Assembly (NCBI GenBank): GCA_016293155.1
Contig: JAEDEU010000008.1
Span: 1-31,973 of the forward strand
Direction of reading: 5' to 3'
Length of the DNA stretch: 31,973 nt
Origin: Clostridiaceae bacterium
Lineage (GTDB): Bacteria; Bacillota; Clostridia; Oscillospirales; Butyricicoccaceae
A model generated the notes under the pieces. It had not been told where the DNA came from. It ran no database searches and saw only the letters and a list, made by a program, of their open reading frames with translations. Shown in pieces: positions 1 to 7,259 of this stretch (positions within the stretch are counted from its first letter, which is position 1; every line of letters begins with the position of its first letter). The translations under genes were made by a program, and so were the position numbers.

Positions 1-392
1 AAACGCAGACCGTGAGCAAAACCGGTGCAATGCTGGACAGTGCTGCCGATGTGATGTTTTGGTTGGCAGCGTTGAGCAGGCTGCTTCCGGCAATGCGGTT
101 ATCTCCACCAATCTGGCAGGGGATATGGATCGTTGCAGGCATTCGGGGTCTGTCTTATTTGATTGGAGCGCTGAAATACCGTCGGTTTGCAGCAATTCAT
201 ACCATACTGAATAAGCTCGTCGGCATTCTGTTATTTTTTGCTCCATACAGCATTCGTTTTTGCAGTATCGAGACGGTTCTTGCAGGACTCTGCATTGCTG
301 CGGGAATATCTGCGGCGGAAGAACTGGCGATTACCGTGTTTTCCAAACATTTTGATCCGGAGATTCGGAGTATTTTTCAGATGATTGCTTGA
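1..392 (+). CDS. CDP-alcohol phosphatidyltransferase family protein (3' part, cut by window edge)
   Basis: This is the C-terminal part of a membrane enzyme that would transfer a phosphoalcohol from a CDP-linked donor in phospholipid synthesis. The frame is open through the left edge (first complete codon at base 3), so the gene begins outside the window and the GTG at 12 is probably not its start. The visible part opens with GAMLDSAAD, which fits the last half of the family signature (G-x3-D-x3-D); the preceding DG-x2-AR half would lie upstream. Hydrophobic stretches follow, as expected for the membrane helices of this family, and the reading ends at TGA 390-392. The alcohol substrate cannot be told from this fragment. 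It is separated from the next operon by about 310 bases with their own promoter, so it is likely a separate transcription unit. The family assignment rests on one short motif plus hydrophobicity. Confidence 0.7.
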   Translation, partial: TQTVSKTGAMLDSAADVMFWLAALSRLLPAMRLSPPIWQGIWIVAGIRGLSYLIGALKYRRFAAIHTILNKLVGILLFFAPYSIRFCSIETVLAGLCIAAGISAAEELAITVFSKHFDPEIRSIFQMIA

Positions 393-410
393 CAGAACGC
401 TCTCTTGGGT

Positions 411-442
411 GGGCAGGAACCGGGACAGTCCGGAGTCTGCCC
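411..442. other. Inverted repeat / hairpin downstream of the phosphatidyltransferase gene
   Basis: GGGCAG (411-416) pairs with CTGCCC (437-442), and the inner CCGG (420-423) can pair with CCGG (430-433). It sits 18 bases after the stop codon and could protect the 3' end of that mRNA. No T-run follows, so I do not call it an intrinsic terminator. Confidence 0.4.
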
Positions 443-521
443 ATCTGCGTTGTCTGGTTCAAATTCACAAAAAATTGATCTTTTTTGGCGGGAGTTCTCC
501 CAGACAGAGCACTTCCTGCCG

Positions 522-550
522 TTGCAAAAATCGTCATATCATGATATAAT
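522..550 (+). promoter_or_regulatory. Sigma-A type promoter with extended -10, upstream of the radical SAM operon
   Basis: TTGCAA (522-527), a 17-base spacer, and a perfect TATAAT (545-550) preceded by TG one base upstream (extended -10). Transcription would start near 557, leaving a leader of about 145 bases before the first gene at 703. The leader contains a terminator-like hairpin and a second stable hairpin. Confidence 0.75.
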
Positions 551-595
551 CAAGCGATCAGAAAAAGACAAAATGGCGTGAGAAATACGTCCGAA

Positions 596-619
596 CAGCC
601 GCCCGAACGGCTGCTTTTT
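596..619 (+). terminator. Intrinsic terminator in the leader of the radical SAM operon (possible attenuator)
   Basis: CAGCCG (596-601), loop CCCGAA, CGGCTG (608-613), then C and five T. It lies about 40 bases after the predicted transcription start and 84 bases before the first start codon. It may end transcripts from upstream, attenuate the operon, or end a short RNA of about 60 nt. Confidence 0.6.
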
Positions 620-633
620 CAATTTGATGGAAA

Positions 634-660
634 TCCGTGTCCGCCGGAAGCGGATACGGG
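634..660 (+). other. Stable hairpin in the operon leader
   Basis: CCGTGTCCGC (635-644) pairs with GCGGATACGG (650-659) over ten base pairs including one G-U, closing a CGGAA loop; T634-G660 can add a wobble pair. The next T-run is about 15 bases away, so this is not a canonical terminator. It stands between the attenuator-like hairpin and the ribosome binding site at 689-693. Confidence 0.55.
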
Positions 661-702
661 AGAAACCGGAACATTTTTTGTTCATTCTGGAGGAACTGTT
701 TT

Positions 703-2541
703 ATGCTGAATCGCAAGCTGAAGCGCATTCTGCCGCGTGTTCAGAAGCCGGCACGTTATGTCGGCGGAGAATGGGGCGCCGTGGTCAAGGATTTGGACGA
801 GGTTGACCTGCACTTCGCGTTTTGCTTTCCCGACACGTATGAGGTGGGTATGTCCCATCTGGGCAGCCGCATTCTGTATGGTCTGCTGAATGACCAGGAC
901 GGCATCTGGTGCGAGCGCGTGTTTGCGCCGTGGATCGACATGGAGGAGGAAATGCGCAAAGCGGATATCCCGCTGTACGGACTGGAGAGCGGCACGCCGC
1001 TGTCCGAGTTCGATATTATTGCATTTACCCTACAGTACGAGATGTCATTTACCAATATTTTAAATATGCTGGATCTCGGTGGTGTGCCGCTGTTTGCAAA
1101 GGAGCGCACCGGACTGAAAAATCTGGTCGTTTCCGGCGGTCCGTGTGCCTACAATCCGGAGCCGCTTGCGGATTTCATTGATCTGTTCATGATCGGTGAC
1201 GGCGAGGAAATCATGCTGGAGCTGACCGATCTGTACCGCAAAGCGGTGCGCGAGGGCTGGAGCAAGCCGCAGTTCCTGCGTGCAGCGGCGGATATTCCAG
1301 GTATGTATGTGCCGAGCCTGTACGAGGTGGACTACCACGAGGACGGCACGGTTGCGGCGATCCGCGCACTGGACGGCGCACCGGAATTTGTACAAAAGCG
1401 CATTGTGACCGACCTGAACACGATGTATTATCCCAAATATTTCGTCGTTCCGTCCACGGAAATCGTGTTCGACCGTGCGATGGTCGAGCTGTTCCGCGGT
1501 TGTCCGCGCGGCTGCCGCTTCTGTCAGGCGGGACACACCTACCGTCCGCTGCGCACCAAGAGCAGTGAGGTTCTGTTACAGCAGGCACATGACGTGCTGG
1601 AATCCTCCGGCTATGAGGAGATTTCGCTGTCTTCGCTGTCCACCAGCGACTACGGTCAGCTGAAGGATCTGACGCTCGACCTGTTGGATTACTGTGAGCA
1701 GCGCCGCATCAGCCTTGCGCTGCCCAGCCTGCGTGCGGACTCGTTCAGCCTGGAGCTGATGGAGCGCGTGCAGAAGGTGCGCAAGAGCGGTCTGACCTTT
1801 GCCGCCGAGGCAGGAAGCCAGCGCCTGCGCGACGTTATCAACAAGAATCTGACGCAGGACGATATTCTAAATGCCTGCCGCATTGCCTTTGAGGGCGGCT
1901 GGAACAACGTCAAGCTGTACTTTATGATGGGTCTCCCGACCGAAACTCAGGAGGATCTGGATGCAATGAGCGCACTCTGCCGCGAGGTGGCATGGTGCTG
2001 GCGTCAGAACACCCCGAACCGGGCGCGCGGTGTCAAGATTACCGCATCCGCGTCCTGCTTTGTGCCCAAGCCGCAGACCCCGTTCCAGTGGGATGCCATG
2101 TGCACGCAGGAGGAGCTTCAGGAAAAGACCGACTACCTGCGCGGGGTCATGAAGACCAAAAACGTCACCTTCCGCTGGCACGACTCGGATACCAGCTTTA
2201 TGGAGGGCGTCTTTGCCCGCGGCGACCGACGTACGGGCAAGGCGCTGTACGAAGCGTGGAAGTCCGGCTGCAAGATGGACGGCTGGGATCAGTGCTTTGA
2301 TTTGCAGAAGTGGCTTGCCGCATTCGAAAAATGCGGACTGGATCCGGCGTTTTATGCCAACCGCGCCCGTCCGCTGGACGAGCTGTTCCCGTGGGATCAC
2401 ATCGGCTGCGGTACGACCAAGGAGCACCTCAAGCGCGAATGGCAGCGCTCCCGCGAGGCTGTCACTACGCCGGACTGCATGACCAAGTGCGCCGGCTGCG
2501 GCTCCAACCGACTGTTGAACGGAGGTACCTGCTGTGTATAA
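703..2541 (+). CDS. B12-binding-type radical SAM protein, TIGR03960 family
   Basis: A 612-residue radical SAM protein of unknown substrate. The N-terminal ~210 residues resemble a cobalamin-binding Rossmann region, although the cobalamin is not proven. The radical SAM core starts at C267-x3-C271-x2-C274, which would hold the 4Fe-4S cluster that cleaves S-adenosylmethionine. The C-terminus ends in a Cys-rich tail (CxxxCAGCG, then CC), perhaps a second metal site. I place the start at ATG 703 because GGAGG at 689-693 is nine bases upstream; the frame is open to 637 but without a good site. Its stop overlaps the next start by eight bases (2534-2541), so translation is probably coupled to the DUF2344 gene. 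In several genomes the two are fused, which points to one joint function. A role in tRNA or translation is only an inference from the miaB neighbour. Confidence 0.88.
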   Translation: MLNRKLKRILPRVQKPARYVGGEWGAVVKDLDEVDLHFAFCFPDTYEVGMSHLGSRILYGLLNDQDGIWCERVFAPWIDMEEEMRKADIPLYGLESGTPLSEFDIIAFTLQYEMSFTNILNMLDLGGVPLFAKERTGLKNLVVSGGPCAYNPEPLADFIDLFMIGDGEEIMLELTDLYRKAVREGWSKPQFLRAAADIPGMYVPSLYEVDYHEDGTVAAIRALDGAPEFVQKRIVTDLNTMYYPKYFVVPSTEIVFDRAMVELFRGCPRGCRFCQAGHTYRPLRTKSSEVLLQQAHDVLESSGYEEISLSSLSTSDYGQLKDLTLDLLDYCEQRRISLALPSLRADSFSLELMERVQKVRKSGLTFAAEAGSQRLRDVINKNLTQDDILNACRIAFEGGWNNVKLYFMMGLPTETQEDLDAMSALCREVAWCWRQNTPNRARGVKITASASCFVPKPQTPFQWDAMCTQEELQEKTDYLRGVMKTKNVTFRWHDSDTSFMEGVFARGDRRTGKALYEAWKSGCKMDGWDQCFDLQKWLAAFEKCGLDPAFYANRARPLDELFPWDHIGCGTTKEHLKREWQRSREAVTTPDCMTKCAGCGSNRLLNGGTCCV

Positions 2542-3199
2542 GGTCAGAATGCGATTTTCCAAGACCGAGGAGGCGGCATATCTGTCGCACCTCGATTTGA
2601 TGCATACCATGCAGCGCGTGCTGGCGCGCGCAAAGCTGCCGGTGTGGTACACCGAGGGCTATAACCAGCACATCTATATTTCGGTCGCACTGCCGCTGTC
2701 CACGTGCTACTCCGGTGAGTGGGAGTTTTTGGACTTCAATCTGATGACGGACAAGATCCCGCCGGAGGCGGTCAAGTCGCTCAACGCCGTCATGCCGAAG
2801 GGACTGCGTGCACATGAGATTTATCCGGTGAAAAAGGCAAAGCCGGTGCGCGATATCGCATATTCACAGTATCGCATCACCTATGACTTCGACGGAGAGA
2901 CGCCGGAGGGCTTTATTGATGCAGTGCATGAGCTGTTTGCCCGCGAGGAGATTGTTATTTTAAAGAAATCCAAGCGCGGCGAAAAGGAAGTCAATATCAA
3001 GGAATACCTGCGCGGTCTGGAAATCGAGGATGCACCGGACGGTGTGCGCGTGACTGTCACCACCGCCGCAGGCAATAATAACCTCAGTCCGGAATATGTG
3101 ACCAAGGTCATCGAGCGTGAGCTTCCGCAGTATTCGATTTTGGGCGCGGATTACCACCGTCTCATGGTCTATGACGCGGATATGAATCAGTTTAAATAA
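2534..3199 (+). CDS. DUF2344 (TIGR03936) protein, partner of the TIGR03960 radical SAM protein
   Basis: A 221-residue protein starting at GTG 2534, with GGAGG at 2521-2525 and an 8-base spacer; it overlaps the end of the radical SAM gene. The N-terminus (RMRFSKTEEAAYLSHLD at residues 5-21, then YTEGYNQH) fits the DUF2344 pattern, in which a K(T/S)GxxxYLSHLD block is followed by a SEGFNPHPK block. Here the second block is divergent (YNQHIYIS). No catalytic residues are known for this family. Constant pairing or fusion with TIGR03960 suggests that it delivers or binds the radical enzyme's substrate, possibly RNA or a ribosomal component, but this is inference. The next gene, miaB, starts 15 bases after its stop. 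Confidence 0.85.
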   Translation: MYKVRMRFSKTEEAAYLSHLDLMHTMQRVLARAKLPVWYTEGYNQHIYISVALPLSTCYSGEWEFLDFNLMTDKIPPEAVKSLNAVMPKGLRAHEIYPVKKAKPVRDIAYSQYRITYDFDGETPEGFIDAVHELFAREEIVILKKSKRGEKEVNIKEYLRGLEIEDAPDGVRVTVTTAAGNNNLSPEYVTKVIERELPQYSILGADYHRLMVYDADMNQFK

Positions 3200-3214
3200 A
3201 TTGGAGTAAAACAA

Positions 3215-4621
3215 ATGCAGCGAATTTCTCAGCAACAAATCAATCAGCAGTGGGAAAATATCGAGCAGGTGCGCCGCATGAACGAGGTGTATCCGGAGCC
3301 GCCGCGCGCCTTTTGCCAGACCTTCGGCTGCCAGCAGAACGAGGCAGATACCGAGCGCATCGCCGGTATGCTGAAGGAAATGGGCTATGAGCCGACGGAG
3401 GAACCGGCAGAGGCAAGCGTGATCGTGGTTAACACCTGCGCGGTGCGCGAGCACGCGGAGAAGCGGGTGCTCGGCATTATCGGACGCTATACCCATCTCA
3501 AGGAGACCAATCCGGAGCTGACCATCTGCATGTGCGGCTGCATGGTACAGCAGGAGCACATTACGGAAAAGATCAAAAAGAGCTATCCGCGTGTGGATAT
3601 CGTGTTCGGCACGCACGCACTTTGGCGTTTTCCGGAGCTGCTGCTGCGCCGCCTCGGCGGAAGCAAGCGCCTGTTTGAGATCGGCGGCAGCGACGAGGGT
3701 GAGATTGCAGAGGGACTGCCCGTGCTGCGCGGCAAGGGCTGCCATGCATGGCTGTCCATCATGTACGGCTGCAACAATTTCTGCTCGTACTGCATCGTAC
3801 CCTACGTGCGCGGACGCGAGCGCAGCCGCCTGCCGGAGGTGATCGAGCAGGAGATGCGCGAGCTGGTCGCAGAAGGCTATAAGGACATCACCCTGCTGGG
3901 GCAGAATGTCAATTCCTACGGCAAGGATTTGGACGAGCCGATCGACTTTTCCGACCTGCTTGCCCGTCTGGATGCCATTCCGGGCGATTACCGCATCCGC
4001 TTCATGACCAGCCATCCGAAGGATGCCTCTGCAAAGCTGTTCCGCACGATGGCGAACGGCACGCACATCAGCCACCAGCTGCATCTGCCGTTCCAGTCGG
4101 GCAGCGACGAGATTTTAAAGCGCATGAACCGCAAGTATGATTCCGCGCAGTACCGCGCGCTGATTGCAGAGGCGCGCGAAGCGATGCCGGATGTCGTGCT
4201 GTCCTCGGATATCATTGTGGGCTTCCCGGGCGAGACAGAGGAGGACTTTTTGCAGACCCTCCGCATGGTCGAGGACGTGGAATATGATCTGCTTTACACC
4301 TTCCTGTACTCCAAGCGCACCGGCACGCCGGCGGCGACCATGCCGGACAGCGCGACGCAGGAGGAAAAGCAGGAGCGCTTTGACCGCCTGCTCAAAACGC
4401 AGGAGCGGATCATCGAGCGCCGCCAGAACGCCTATGTCGGCAAAACCGTCCGCGTGCTCATCGACGGCACGGGCAAGCAGCCGTCCGATTATCCGATGGC
4501 AGGACGCACGGACGGCGGTCTGCTGGTGCTCTGCCGCGGAAACAACCTGAATATCGGCGACTTTGTCGAGATTAACATTGAAAAAGCCAGCCTGCGCGCA
4601 CTGTTCGGTACGCAGGTCTGA
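3215..4621 (+). CDS. miaB: tRNA-2-methylthio-N6-dimethylallyladenosine synthase MiaB
   Basis: Radical SAM methylthiotransferase that adds a methylthio group to i6A37 in tRNAs reading codons that start with U. The protein has 468 residues, a normal length. The N-terminal UPF0004 domain carries the three expected cluster cysteines (C39 in TFGCQQNEAD, C75 in VVNTCAVRE, C109 in CMCGCMV). The radical SAM core carries C186-x3-C190-x2-C193 in YGCNNFCSYC, followed by the family block VPYVRGRERSR. The last ~70 residues form a TRAM domain that binds tRNA. ATG 3215 is preceded by a GGAG site. The substrate-making enzyme MiaA is in the same operon (9312-10253), so both steps of ms2i6A37 formation are co-encoded. 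Confidence 0.96.
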   Translation: MQRISQQQINQQWENIEQVRRMNEVYPEPPRAFCQTFGCQQNEADTERIAGMLKEMGYEPTEEPAEASVIVVNTCAVREHAEKRVLGIIGRYTHLKETNPELTICMCGCMVQQEHITEKIKKSYPRVDIVFGTHALWRFPELLLRRLGGSKRLFEIGGSDEGEIAEGLPVLRGKGCHAWLSIMYGCNNFCSYCIVPYVRGRERSRLPEVIEQEMRELVAEGYKDITLLGQNVNSYGKDLDEPIDFSDLLARLDAIPGDYRIRFMTSHPKDASAKLFRTMANGTHISHQLHLPFQSGSDEILKRMNRKYDSAQYRALIAEAREAMPDVVLSSDIIVGFPGETEEDFLQTLRMVEDVEYDLLYTFLYSKRTGTPAATMPDSATQEEKQERFDRLLKTQERIIERRQNAYVGKTVRVLIDGTGKQPSDYPMAGRTDGGLLVLCRGNNLNIGDFVEINIEKASLRALFGTQV

Positions 4622-4640
4622 GCGATAGAAAGGAACAACA

Positions 4641-7241
4641 ATGGCAGAACTCGTGCCGATGCTTCGGCAGTATTTTGATTTAAAAGAACAATGCCCCGGC
4701 TGCATCCTGCTGTACCGCATCGGCGATTTTTACGAGATGTTTTATGAGGATGCCAAGCTGGTTTCGGGGGAGCTGGATTTGGTGCTGACCAAGCACGCAA
4801 GCGGTCTGGACGATCCCGCGCCGATGTGCGGCATTCCGTACCACTCGGCGGAAACCTATCTGGCGCGTCTGGTCAGGAAGGGCTATAAGGTCGCTATCGC
4901 TGAGCAGATGATGGATCCGAAGGCTTGTAAAGGGCTTGTTCCGCGCGAAATTGTGCGTATTATGACACCCGGCACCGTGCTGGATGCCTCCATGCTGGAC
5001 GAAAAATCCAATAACTATATTGCGTCGGTCTGCGCGTTCGGCGGGCAGCTGGGTCTGTGCCTGATCGACATCACGACGGGTGAGGCGCTGGCGACCGGCA
5101 GCGCGGACAGCACGGCAGTGGAATATATTATGAGCGAGCTGGGGCGCTTCCTGCCGCGCGAGGTACTCATCAACGGGCAGGCATCCGAAACCGAGCTGCC
5201 GGAGTTTTTATCCGACCGTCTGGACTGCCGCCCGGAGGTGCTGGACGAGGCGCAGTTTGACCCCGAACGCTGTTTTACGGTTGTCACACGGCAGTTTCCG
5301 GAGCTGGAGCAGAAGACGCTGACCGAAAATCCCGCCGTGTGCGGCGCGGTCGGTGCGCTGCTGACGCATCTGGAGGAGCTGCAAAAGACCGATTTGTCCA
5401 ATCTGGAAACCCTGACGGTGTACCGCCACGGGCAGTATATGGAGCTTGACCTCAACGCGCGGCGAAATCTGGAGCTGTGCGAGACCATGCGCACCAAGGA
5501 AAAGCGCGGTTCGCTGCTATGGGTGCTTGACCGCACCTGTACCTCGATGGGCGCGCGCCTGATGCGTGCATGGATGTGCAAGCCGCTGCTCAGTCCGGCG
5601 CTGATTTTACAGCGGCAGGGCGCGGTCGGCGAACTGCTGGAGGAGGCAATGCTGCGCGGCGATCTGCGCGAGTGCCTGCGCGGTGTGCTCGATCTGGAGC
5701 GCCTGATCGGGCGCGTGGTCTACGGCACCGCAAATGCACGCGACCTGCGCAGTATGTGCCTGACGCTGGAGCAGCTGCCGGAAATTCGTATGCTGTTGGC
5801 GCAGGCACAGTGCCCGATGCTGGAAACCCTGTGCGACTGTATGGACGATCTGCACGACCTGCGGGAGCTGATTGCCGCTGCCATTGTGGACGAGCCGCCG
5901 CTGCTGCTGCGCGAGGGCGGATTTATCCGCGAGGGCTACAACGAGGAGCTTGACCGTCTGCGCGATATCTCCACCGGCGGACGCTCGCAGATTGCGGCGA
6001 TTGAGCAGCGTGAGCGCGAGGCGACCGGTATTTCCAAACTAAAGGTTGGATATAACAAGGTATTCGGCTATTATATCGAGGTTTCCCGCCTTCAGGCGGC
6101 GCAGGTGCCCGGGCACTATATCCGCAAGCAGACGCTGGCGAACACCGAGCGTTACATTACGGAGGAGCTCAAGGAATACGAAAACACCGTGCTCGGCGCG
6201 CAGGAGAAAATTACCGATCTGGAATATCAGCTGTTTGTCGAACTGCGCGAAACGCTTGCCGAGCAGGTGCACCGCGTTCAGGCGACCGCGCAGGCGCTGG
6301 CCACGGTTGACGTACTGGCAGCACTGGCGGAGGACGCCGAGGAATACGACTATGTGTGCCCGGAGATCGACTATGCGCCGGTGATCGAGATTCAGGACGG
6401 CCGCCATCCGGTGGTCGAGCGCGTCCTGCGCGACACGATGTTTATCGCAAATGATACGAAGCTGGACGACCGCGCGAACCGCATTGCAGTCATTACCGGT
6501 CCAAACATGGCGGGTAAGTCCACGTATATGCGTCAGGTTGCGCTCATCACGCTGATGGCGCAGATGGGCAGCTTTGTGCCTGCAAAAAGTGCACGCATCG
6601 GTGTGACAGACCGCATCTTTACCCGCGTCGGCGCATCGGACGATCTCGCTTCCGGTCAGTCTACCTTTATGGTGGAGATGAGTGAGGTGGCGGATATTCT
6701 GAACCATGCCACGGCGCAGAGCCTGATTGTGCTCGATGAGATCGGCCGCGGCACCTCGACCTTTGACGGCATGTCCATCGCTCGTGCGGTGGTGGAATAC
6801 ATCGCGGACAAGAAAAAAATCGGCGCGCGGACGCTGTTTGCAACGCATTATCACGAGCTGACCGCGCTGGAAGAGCTGATGGACGGTGTCAAGAACTACA
6901 ATATCGCCGTGAAGAAGCGCGGAGACGATATCACATTCCTGAGAAAAATCGTTCCGGGCGGTGCGGATGACAGCTACGGCATCGCGGTGGCGAAGCTCGC
7001 CGGCGTGCCCAATCCGGTGATCCGCCGGGCAAAGCAAATTTTAAAGGATTTGGAAAAGAGTGCACCGAAAATCAACCTGAGAGAGACGGCGGATGAGCCG
7101 GAGGAGGAACAGCAGGTCAGTATGCTTGACCTCAAAACGGATGCGATTACCGCGCGGCTGGAAAAGGTCAACGTCAACACTATGACCCCGATCGAAGCAC
7201 TCAATCTGATCTATGAGCTTCAGAAAATGATACAGTCATAA
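4641..7241 (+). CDS. mutS: DNA mismatch repair protein MutS
   Basis: Recognises base mismatches and small loops and starts repair with MutL. The protein has 866 residues, typical for MutS1. The mismatch-binding Phe-x-Glu motif is at F30-Y31-E32 (GDFYEMFYEDA). The ATPase has a Walker A loop GPNMAGKST at residues 620-628, a Walker B block LIVLDEIGRGTSTFDG, and the dimerisation/ATP-switch segment around TLFATHYHELTALE. The C-terminal tail ends with a helix-turn-helix (TPIEALNLIYELQ), as in full-length MutS. ATG 4641 follows an AAGGAA site, 19 bases after miaB. mutL follows 18 bases after the stop, so the two repair partners are in one transcript. Confidence 0.97.
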   Translation: MAELVPMLRQYFDLKEQCPGCILLYRIGDFYEMFYEDAKLVSGELDLVLTKHASGLDDPAPMCGIPYHSAETYLARLVRKGYKVAIAEQMMDPKACKGLVPREIVRIMTPGTVLDASMLDEKSNNYIASVCAFGGQLGLCLIDITTGEALATGSADSTAVEYIMSELGRFLPREVLINGQASETELPEFLSDRLDCRPEVLDEAQFDPERCFTVVTRQFPELEQKTLTENPAVCGAVGALLTHLEELQKTDLSNLETLTVYRHGQYMELDLNARRNLELCETMRTKEKRGSLLWVLDRTCTSMGARLMRAWMCKPLLSPALILQRQGAVGELLEEAMLRGDLRECLRGVLDLERLIGRVVYGTANARDLRSMCLTLEQLPEIRMLLAQAQCPMLETLCDCMDDLHDLRELIAAAIVDEPPLLLREGGFIREGYNEELDRLRDISTGGRSQIAAIEQREREATGISKLKVGYNKVFGYYIEVSRLQAAQVPGHYIRKQTLANTERYITEELKEYENTVLGAQEKITDLEYQLFVELRETLAEQVHRVQATAQALATVDVLAALAEDAEEYDYVCPEIDYAPVIEIQDGRHPVVERVLRDTMFIANDTKLDDRANRIAVITGPNMAGKSTYMRQVALITLMAQMGSFVPAKSARIGVTDRIFTRVGASDDLASGQSTFMVEMSEVADILNHATAQSLIVLDEIGRGTSTFDGMSIARAVVEYIADKKKIGARTLFATHYHELTALEELMDGVKNYNIAVKKRGDDITFLRKIVPGGADDSYGIAVAKLAGVPNPVIRRAKQILKDLEKSAPKINLRETADEPEEEQQVSMLDLKTDAITARLEKVNVNTMTPIEALNLIYELQKMIQS

Positions 7242-7259
7242 CAAAAGGAGGGCGGACAA

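Noticed and set aside
12..392. Complete short membrane protein starting at GTG 12
   Set aside because: The frame is open to the window edge and the protein begins in the middle of a CDP-alcohol phosphatidyltransferase motif, so it is a truncated view of a longer gene.
637..702. Upstream extension of the radical SAM protein to ATG 637
   Set aside because: It would place the coding region inside the leader hairpin and has no ribosome site; GGAGG at 689-693 selects ATG 703.
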